Source of the DNA: JBCBJZ01 sp038522635
Lineage (GTDB): Bacteria; Pseudomonadota; Alphaproteobacteria; Rhizobiales; Hyphomicrobiaceae
Assembly (NCBI GenBank): GCA_038522635.1
Contig: JBCBJZ010000018.1
Span: 1 to 33,749 of the forward strand
Direction: 5' to 3'
DNA: 33,749 bases
A model generated the notes under the pieces. The model worked only from the letters and a program-made list of their open reading frames with translations. It ran no database searches and was not told the origin of the DNA. Below, piece by piece: positions 1 through 4,758 of this stretch (position 1 is its first letter; each line of letters opens with the position of its first letter). The translations under genes were made by a program, and so were the position numbers.

Positions 1-825
1 GTTGAACTCGGTCGACAAGTCCTCAAGCGTAAGCGGGTTCTCAGACAACCGCCGGGCTTCGAAAATGCGCTTCTCCCGCTCGTTGAGCTCATCCATGGCC
101 GATGACAGGTAGGCGCGGCGTTGCTGGAGTTCCTCGCTCTCAGCGAGGTTCGTTTCCTGGTCCGGCGCGTCGTCGACCAACCAATCCTGCCATTCCCCCG
201 TCTCGCTGTCGGAGCAGGACGTGGTGTCCATGAACCGGCGGTTGGGCGGTGATACGTCGCTCAATGCGCCCGTGCGCGCCGACAGCGAGACGGGGGAATG
301 GCAGGATTGGTTGGTCGACGACGCGCCAAGCTTCGTCGCGATCTGCTTGACGTGCTCAGGTTTCAGGTCGCCCTCTTCAAGCGCTTGGATCTGGCCCTTC
401 ATGCGCCGCAGGTTAAAGAACAGCTTCTTCTGCGCTGCCGTCGTCCCCATTTTGACGAGGCTCCAGGAGCGCAAGATGTATTCCTGGATCGAGGCGCGGA
501 TCCACCACATCGCATAGGTCGCAAGGCGAAAACCCTTGTCAGGCTCAAACCGTTTGACCGCCTGCATCAGCCCCACGTTACCTTCCGAGATCACTTCGCC
601 GATCGGCAGGCCGTAGCCGCGGTATCCCATCGCGATGCGCGCCACGAGGCGCAAGTGCGAGGTAACGAGCTTATGCGCCGCATCGCTGTCGCCGTGCTGC
701 TGCCAGCTCTTGGCGAGCATGAACTCTTCGTCCGGCTCCAGCATCGGGAACCGGCGGATCTCTTCCAGATAGCGCGACAAGCCGGCCGCGCCGTCAGCCA
801 CCGTTGGCAGGGAATTGGATGCCAT
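1..825 (-). CDS. rpoH: RNA polymerase sigma-32 factor RpoH (3' end outside window; internal inverted segment)
   Basis: Heat-shock sigma factor that directs RNA polymerase to chaperone and protease promoters. From the ATG at 825 (SD GAGGG at 834-830) the protein has region 1.2, then region 2 (HLRLVARIAMGYRGYGLPIG, later YAMWWIRASIQEYILRSW) and the RpoH box AQKKLFFNLRRMKG. Region 4 starts near LNEREKRIFEARRL, and the frame runs off the left edge at EFN, so 275 codons are visible and the final helix-turn-helix is missing. The oddity is at residues 170-205. After KQIATKLGAS the protein reads unrelated residues (for example TNQSCHSPVSLSARTG) before rejoining the family at DSETGEWQDWLVDDA. The expected family sequence (SEQDVVSMNRRLGGDTSLNA and on) is encoded on the opposite strand at 210-327. 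The frame is kept and the protein is about 13 residues longer than normal. Identity is certain; whether this allele is real or functional is not. Confidence 0.93.
   Translation of the reverse strand, partial: MASNSLPTVADGAAGLSRYLEEIRRFPMLEPDEEFMLAKSWQQHGDSDAAHKLVTSHLRLVARIAMGYRGYGLPIGEVISEGNVGLMQAVKRFEPDKGFRLATYAMWWIRASIQEYILRSWSLVKMGTTAAQKKLFFNLRRMKGQIQALEEGDLKPEHVKQIATKLGASSTNQSCHSPVSLSARTGALSDVSPPNRRFMDTTSCSDSETGEWQDWLVDDAPDQETNLAESEELQQRRAYLSSAMDELNEREKRIFEARRLSENPLTLEDLSTEFN
164..327. repeat. Perfect 49-bp inverted repeat with 66-bp core inside rpoH
   Basis: Positions 164-212 and 279-327 are exact reverse complements over 49 bp; the core is 213-278. Right arm plus core, read on the plus strand, encode the canonical RpoH residues that are absent from the minus-strand protein. 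In minus-strand gene order the expected A-B-C-D became A-C'-B'-C-D. The junctions look like microhomology: GGCGCGTCG near the first, if the ancestral codon after KLG was GCG, and CCGAC at the second. Both core orientations keep the rpoH frame open. No invertase gene is visible in the window. Confidence 0.95.
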
Positions 826-840
826 GACGCCCTCGTGAGT

Positions 841-860
841 GTGCGGCGATCGAGCCGCAC
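841..860 (-). promoter_or_regulatory. Stem-loop in the rpoH leader
   Basis: GTGCGGC (841-847) and GCCGCAC (854-860) form a perfect 7-bp stem with a 6-nt loop. It lies 15 nt upstream of the rpoH ATG and 6 nt upstream of its GAGGG ribosome binding site. It could affect ribosome access or be a short attenuator-like structure. Temperature control of rpoH translation is known in other bacteria, but nothing here proves it for this hairpin. Confidence 0.35.
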
Positions 861-1074
861 GGTCTGCGTTGTAATCTCTGTCTTAAGTGTAGAACGCAGG
901 TGACATTGTTTTCGTTCACCCCCGGCGTACACCTCCCGCCCGGCCTATCCCCGCAACACTCGCGACAGGGTGGATGCCTTAAGCGGCAGCGCATCAATGG
1001 TCTGCCGTGGCCGGTTGCCGTGTTTGGCGTATCTCAACCCGGCCAACTATAGAACAAACGATGGCAAATACGAG

Positions 1075-1109
1075 GCGGCGCCCCCCGGTCGACAACCAGG
1101 GAGCGCCGC
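1075..1109 (-). terminator. Possible terminator after the 1150-1374 gene
   Basis: GCGGCGCCCCC (1075-1085) pairs with GGGAGCGCCGC (1099-1109) with one mismatch, giving an 11-bp GC-rich stem about 40 nt past the minus-strand stop. The minus strand continues as CTCGTATTTG, only a weak T tract. It may separate the rluD group from rpoH. Confidence 0.4.
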
Positions 1110-1149
1110 AATCTCAATGCTGAGCCTACTTCAGGCAGACAAAACCGCG

Positions 1150-1374
1150 TCAGTTGTTCTCTTTGAATTCCACGCCGTCAGCCCACTGGCCGTCCTTCTG
1201 GCGCAGGTCCTTGCCCGTGCGCGGCCACATGGTCACCAGCAGGATCATGGCGATCAGGATCAACCACAGATAGACGTCCAGGACGTTTTGGAACGGGCGC
1301 CCACCGTAGCGGAACGTAATGAAAAGGACGCTGCACCAGGTGGCGGCGTTTGCGATAAAGCGAAGTGTACTCAT
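1150..1374 (-). CDS. Small two-helix membrane protein, unrecognised
   Basis: Encodes 74 residues. Residues about 8-25 and 32-52 are hydrophobic and long enough for two membrane helices, separated by a short RYGGRP loop. The C-terminus (GKDLRQKDGQWADGVEFKEN) is polar. An ATG also exists at 1380, but the GGGG ahead of it is only 1 nt away; the ATG at 1374 is 7 nt from GGGG and is preferred. It lies between rluD and rpoH on the same strand. I do not recognise a family. It is probably real, given the clean hydrophobic pattern and the absence of a competing gene. Confidence 0.6.
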   Translation of the reverse strand: MSTLRFIANAATWCSVLFITFRYGGRPFQNVLDVYLWLILIAMILLVTMWPRTGKDLRQKDGQWADGVEFKENN

Positions 1375-1469
1375 GACCATACCCCAAAAGTGTTCGACCG
1401 AAATCGAAGCTACCAGGATGACCCTGCGATCCGGTTAAGGGAGTGCGGCGATCAACCCTCAATTTTCTC

Positions 1470-2603
1470 TCAGCGCGTTTGCAAGGCGTTAACCATCGCC
1501 TGGAAAGCGGGAGGCCGGGGTGCCTCAAACAGCAAGGCTTCGCCCGTCATCGGGTGCTCGAACCCCAGCGTCCCCGCATGCAGAGCTTGGCCTTGTAGTG
1601 CAGCAAACGCCGCCGCCTGGGCCGCGTTGAAGCCGCGCGCGCTCGCCAAATGACCACGCCCATAGAGAGGATCACCCAACACCGGATGGCCCGCATGGGT
1701 CAGATGCACGCGGATCTGATGCGTACGCCCGGTCTCAAGGTGGCAGCGCAGATGGCTGATCGTGAGGGGATGGGAAGCGTTCCCAACGCCATCGGCTGAC
1801 CCATCGATGCCAGCCTTGTAGAGCGCGTGGGTCTCGTAGTGGGTGATCGCGACGCGGGCATCGTCGCCTTCACGCACCGCCATCTTCTTACGGTTTTGCC
1901 GTGATCGGCCGATCGGCGCATCGATGGTGCCGCGCTGGGGCGTCAGCGCCCCCCACACCAACGCTTCGTAGCTGCGCTGCAGGCGTCCATCGCGACCGTG
2001 TGCCTTGAACTGCGCGCTCAAACCCTGGTGGGCGACATCGCTTTTCGCGATCACAAGAAGGCCCGACGTCATCTGATCGAGCCGGTGCACGATTCCGGGT
2101 CGCTTAACGCCGCCGATGCCCGAGAGGCTCGCGCCACAATGGGCAAGCAGGGCGTTCACCACCGTTCCCGTTTCATGGCCAGGCGCGGGGTGCACCACCA
2201 TGCCGACGGGCTTATCGATGACGATCAGCGCATCATCTTCATGCAGGATCGAAAGCGCGAGAGGCTCAGGTTGCGGGTCGGCGTCGACAGCGGCTGGCAC
2301 ATGCACAGCGAAGGGCGTTCCGCTCCGTACTTTCGCTGCGGGATCGCGCACGGGCCCGTTCGGGCCGATCACGTTGCCACCGCGGATCAGCCCTTGCAGG
2401 CGCGCGCGTGTCAGGGCTGCCGCTTCCAGAGCGGGCTCCTGTGCCAGCGCCTTATCAAGCCGGGTTCGGTCGGCTGCGGCGTCGATGATGATGGTGATGC
2501 AGGTGGCGGGATCGCCGTCGCGATCTAGCGCTTCGCCGTCGGGTCTCGTTTCAGCGTCGCGCACCGATGCCGCATCGCGCGCTCGTTCGTTGGTCGGCTG
2601 CAT
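1470..2603 (-). CDS. rluD: RluA/RluD-family 23S rRNA pseudouridine synthase
   Basis: Converts specific uridines of large-subunit rRNA to pseudouridine during ribosome assembly in the cytoplasm. It is 377 residues long: an acidic N-terminal extension of about 35 residues, an S4 RNA-binding domain (about 45-105), and the catalytic domain. The catalytic domain has IVIDKPVGMVVHPAPGH (127-143) and the active-site loop HRLDQMTSGLLVIAK, with catalytic Asp176. Later family motifs are GRTHQIRVHLTHAGHPVLGD and PLYG. QM after HRLD differs from the common KD or KE but keeps the catalytic Asp. The start at 2603 has no good SD; an internal start would trim only the extension. The rluD-rpoH neighbourhood is common in alphaproteobacteria. 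RluD versus RluC cannot be settled by eye; the S4 domain plus HPAPGH favours RluD. Confidence 0.88.
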   Translation of the reverse strand: MQPTNERARDAASVRDAETRPDGEALDRDGDPATCITIIIDAAADRTRLDKALAQEPALEAAALTRARLQGLIRGGNVIGPNGPVRDPAAKVRSGTPFAVHVPAAVDADPQPEPLALSILHEDDALIVIDKPVGMVVHPAPGHETGTVVNALLAHCGASLSGIGGVKRPGIVHRLDQMTSGLLVIAKSDVAHQGLSAQFKAHGRDGRLQRSYEALVWGALTPQRGTIDAPIGRSRQNRKKMAVREGDDARVAITHYETHALYKAGIDGSADGVGNASHPLTISHLRCHLETGRTHQIRVHLTHAGHPVLGDPLYGRGHLASARGFNAAQAAAFAALQGQALHAGTLGFEHPMTGEALLFEAPRPPAFQAMVNALQTR

Positions 2604-2623
2604 GATCGCGTGTACTTAGAGGG

Positions 2624-2740
2624 AGTTCATCTGCTTCAGGTGATATCATCTAAAGCGAAAGCTGGACGACAAAACAAAAGCTTAGATCTCGGTCCGGCTT
2701 CGAGAAGAAGCGAAACGGCTCAGAGTAACGGGCGCAAAGT
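2624..2740 (+). repeat. Palindromic repeat A, copy A1, joined to the start of a repeat B
   Basis: Positions 2624-2703 align with A2 (reverse strand) and A3: GTTCATC, then GCTTCAGGTG, an imperfect inner arm, AAAG, and ACAAAAGCTTAGAT. A second stem-loop follows at 2694-2718: CCG-GCTTC, loop, GAAGC, then AAA and CGG. Positions 2722-2740 (AGAGTAACGGGCGCAAAGT) match the first 19 nt of repeat B with one mismatch. The composite fills the space between divergent rluD and the DUF6476 gene, so it lies in their promoter/leader region. Confidence 0.75.
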
Positions 2741-2822
2741 CAGCACCGGAGCCGATCATGAGAGCCGGTCCGCTGCAAGTGGAAGCCGGCCTGATCCTCA
2801 AAGCCAAGAAGGCGAAAGCGGC

Positions 2823-3356
2823 GTGAAACAGGAAAGCGAAGACGGTCAGGCCCGAAGCGATGGCGGCGATGGCGCGACGAATGCCAACGCTGCATCTTCG
2901 CCGAAAGCCGGGACCACCGCGACCGGATCAACCAGCGCGCCGTCAGCGTCAGCACCGGAGCCCACACGCACCGCAGATGGCTTCACGCCCGGCCAGATCC
3001 GCGCGTTGGAAATCGCCTGCATCGGCATGGGCGCCATCTTGCTGGTGGGGATTGTGGTGGTGATCGGCCGGATCGCTTATCTGGCGACACGGACGCCGCC
3101 GCCTGTTGGCACGCCCGCTGCGAGCGTCCCGAAACCATCGACCACGCCGATTGCGGCACAGCCAAAGGCCTTGCCATCGAACGCATCGGCCGGGCTGTTG
3201 CCAGCTGGCGCACGCGTCCAGCACGTGGCGCTATCGGGTGGACGGGCAGCGATCAGCTATACGCGACCCGACGGCGGATTATGGCTCGCCGTCATCGACC
3301 TGGAGACATCCAAAGTCGTGAGCGATCTCAGGTTGGTCGCCGCTCCCAAGCGCTAG
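2823..3356 (+). CDS. DUF6476-like single-pass membrane protein
   Basis: Encodes 177 residues from the GTG at 2823, with GAAGG upstream. A low-complexity Ser/Ala/Gly/Thr-rich N-terminus is followed by GQIRALEIACIGMGAILLVG, which opens a membrane helix, then an Ala/Pro linker and a compact C-terminal domain (LLPAGARVQHVALSGGRAA, later YTRPDGGLWLAVIDLETSKV). This layout matches my memory of the DUF6476 family, which often lies beside rluD; function unknown. The frame is open back to a GTG at 2610, through repeat A1 and the start of a B repeat, so a longer form with repeat-encoded residues is possible but less likely. The TAG stop (3354-3356) is part of repeat B1. Confidence 0.65.
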   Translation: MKQESEDGQARSDGGDGATNANAASSPKAGTTATGSTSAPSASAPEPTRTADGFTPGQIRALEIACIGMGAILLVGIVVVIGRIAYLATRTPPPVGTPAASVPKPSTTPIAAQPKALPSNASAGLLPAGARVQHVALSGGRAAISYTRPDGGLWLAVIDLETSKVVSDLRLVAAPKR

Positions 3357-3500
3357 AGCAACGGGCGCAAAGTGCGAGCGACCGGCTTGAACATTCAGGC
3401 CTTGCCTTTGCGCCCAAAGTTGCTCTGCACTTTTAGGCTAGATCTTCTTTGGGCGATTTCGGGCTCTCCAGTTGTGAGCCCGATCGCACAATGATCTAAG
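3353..3500 (+). repeat. Palindromic repeat B, copy B1 (full length, two stem-loops)
   Basis: Stem-loop I is AGAGCAAC-GGGCGCAAAG (3355-3372) pairing with CTTTGCGCCC-AAA-GTTGCTCT (3406-3426), with AAA unpaired. Stem-loop II is GGGCGATTTCGGGCTC (3451-3466) with GAGCCCGATCGC (3476-3487), framed by TAGATC and GATCTA. It aligns over its length with the reverse complement of 20563-20713. It lies between convergent genes and could end transcription in both directions. Confidence 0.85.
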
Positions 3501-3510
3501 CCTCAGAGCC

Positions 3511-4275
3511 TCAGAGCCTGGCGATCAGGCTCCCGGCAACCATGCACACAAGGCCCAGCGCCGCGAACACGCCCAGGTTCGAAGCGCGAAACATGGCACC
3601 GCCGCTCAGCTTCGCACGCGCATCACGATGAACCATCGGAGCGTCAGCGCCCTTTGCACCCATCGGCTGGGTAGCCATCGACTCTGCAGCCATCGACTGG
3701 GCGGCCATCAATTGGCGCTGTGCCGCCATCGCCGGCAAAGCGCGCGCGATTTCGTCTAAACGCGGCTTCGGCGCCGACGTTGCCGCACTGCCCCGCTCAA
3801 ACGCGTCCTGCGCGATAAAGCGCAACATGGCAACATAGTCGACGCCAGTCTCGGCGACCGCTGCGACTTGGGTCCGGTTGACGAGGTTCACCGGTGGCGT
3901 CATCGGCCGCACGTCCGCGGCCGGGCGCTCCGGGTACCCACCCTCGTTGGCCGCCTCAGCAACCGCCCCATGGTCGGGCCTGCGTGTCCGTGCCAGTGCT
4001 GCGCTCACGTTGTGGTCCTCCCCGCGATCGAGGACGTCCTCCGACGAAAACACCGAAGCAGTCCTCTCCTCTATCGAGGTAGGTGAGTCGGCCGCGCCCG
4101 CCCAGCCTGACAACCGCTTACGGTGCTTTCCGCCAGCTTCACGCAGTGCCGCGATCGTGTCAGCAGCGCCCAAACGCAACTTTGGAGGGCAATCGAACAG
4201 CAAGTTGCCTGCAGGAAGGTGCCGTCCAGCGCTCGCTGCGAACGCCTCGGGTGAAACCGTCAATTGAGCTTGCAT
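3511..4275 (-). CDS. Tail-anchored membrane protein, unrecognised
   Basis: Encodes 254 residues from the ATG at 4275; AGAGG lies 8 nt upstream, which favours it over the in-frame GTG at 4284. The only clear hydrophobic stretch is at the extreme C-terminus (NLGVFAALGLVCMVAGSLIA then RL), so the protein is probably cytoplasmic with a C-terminal anchor. Before it comes a Met/Ala/Gln-rich stretch with a degenerate five-residue repeat (LMAAQ, SMAAE, SMATQ, PMGAK). The central part (YVAMLRFIAQDAFERGSA) could be a short helical domain. I do not recognise a family. Repeat B1 lies downstream and repeat A2 upstream. Confidence 0.6.
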   Translation of the reverse strand: MQAQLTVSPEAFAASAGRHLPAGNLLFDCPPKLRLGAADTIAALREAGGKHRKRLSGWAGAADSPTSIEERTASVFSSEDVLDRGEDHNVSAALARTRRPDHGAVAEAANEGGYPERPAADVRPMTPPVNLVNRTQVAAVAETGVDYVAMLRFIAQDAFERGSAATSAPKPRLDEIARALPAMAAQRQLMAAQSMAAESMATQPMGAKGADAPMVHRDARAKLSGGAMFRASNLGVFAALGLVCMVAGSLIARL

Positions 4276-4380
4276 ACGCTGCACCTCTGTTGCGGGCGTT
4301 CGCTTTGGACCAGCGCCGCGTCGCTTGTTTCCTCACGAGTCTTGGCGCGCTGTTAGCCCTTAGGGCCGACTCGCCTCAGT

Positions 4381-4459
4381 TCGAAGCAGAACCGACACCT
4401 AAGCTTTTGCTTTTTCGTTCATCTTTCGCCTCAGGTGATTCACCTGAAGCGGATGAACT
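4381..4459 (-). repeat. Palindromic repeat A, copy A2
   Basis: On the minus strand: GTTCATC-CGCTTCAGGTG, then AAT, CACCTGAGGCG-AAA-GATGAAC, then AAAAGCTTAGGTGTCGG. Outer arms GTTCATC/GATGAAC and the inner CAGGTG/CACCTG dyad are intact, with the AAA bulge seen in repeat B. It lies about 100 nt upstream of the tail-anchored protein gene. Confidence 0.8.
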
Positions 4460-4489
4460 TTAGGGCCGGTCGCGCCGAGATCGCTCACG

Positions 4490-4666
4490 GTGGAGACAGT
4501 TTCCACCGAACGCTACGATCATTACCGCGCCATCTGGAGCAAGTGTGAGGCCGGCGACGACGTTACCCACAGTTTTCGTGGAAGGTGGTTCTGGACGCGT
4601 TGGCAGCTTATGGCGAATCGGCGGCGCTGCGACGTGGTGGTGGGCGGCCTACGCGCGGGACGGTAA
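4490..4666 (+). CDS. Possible small Trp-rich ORF, 58 residues
   Basis: A GTG-started frame between repeats A2 and B3 encodes VETVSTERYDHYRAIWSKCE and continues with a Trp-rich part (FRGRWFWTRWQLMANRRR) to a TAA at 4664-4666. Roughly 70 percent of third codon positions are G or C, compatible with coding here but not decisive. There is no good SD and no family I recognise. It is the only gene-like content in this 479-nt interval and could be a relic or chance ORF. Confidence 0.25.
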   Translation: METVSTERYDHYRAIWSKCEAGDDVTHSFRGRWFWTRWQLMANRRRCDVVVGGLRAGR

Positions 4667-4679
4667 TGCCGTCAACCTT

Positions 4680-4758
4680 AAGTGCCGAGCAACTTCGGGC
4701 GCAAAGGCACGGCCTGAGTGTTTGAGCCGGTGATGCGCATTGGCGCGCGTTGCTCTAG
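4680..4758 (-). repeat. Palindromic repeat B, copy B3 (stem-loop I only)
   Basis: On the minus strand: TAGAGCAAC, a diverged GCGCGCCAAT inner arm, a loop, then GCCTTTGCGCCC-GAA-GTTGCTCG. This is stem-loop I of B1/B2; stem-loop II is absent. The TAG that opens the repeat is the stop codon of the coiled-coil gene at 4755-7151. Confidence 0.75.

Larger units (their letters stand above)
826..1149. other. Intergenic region upstream of rpoH
   Basis: This 324-nt gap lies between rpoH and the upstream small membrane protein gene; both genes are on the minus strand. It should hold the rpoH promoter, but I cannot point to convincing -35/-10 or sigma-32-type boxes. It contains the leader hairpin at 841-860 and a possible terminator hairpin at 1075-1109. 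No tRNA or other RNA gene is recognisable. Confidence 0.6.

Noticed and set aside
221..517. Plus-strand frame reading canonical RpoH residues (NRRLGGDTSLNAPVRAD)
   Set aside because: Not a separate gene. It is the inverted piece of rpoH, and beyond 327 the frame becomes antisense of rpoH.
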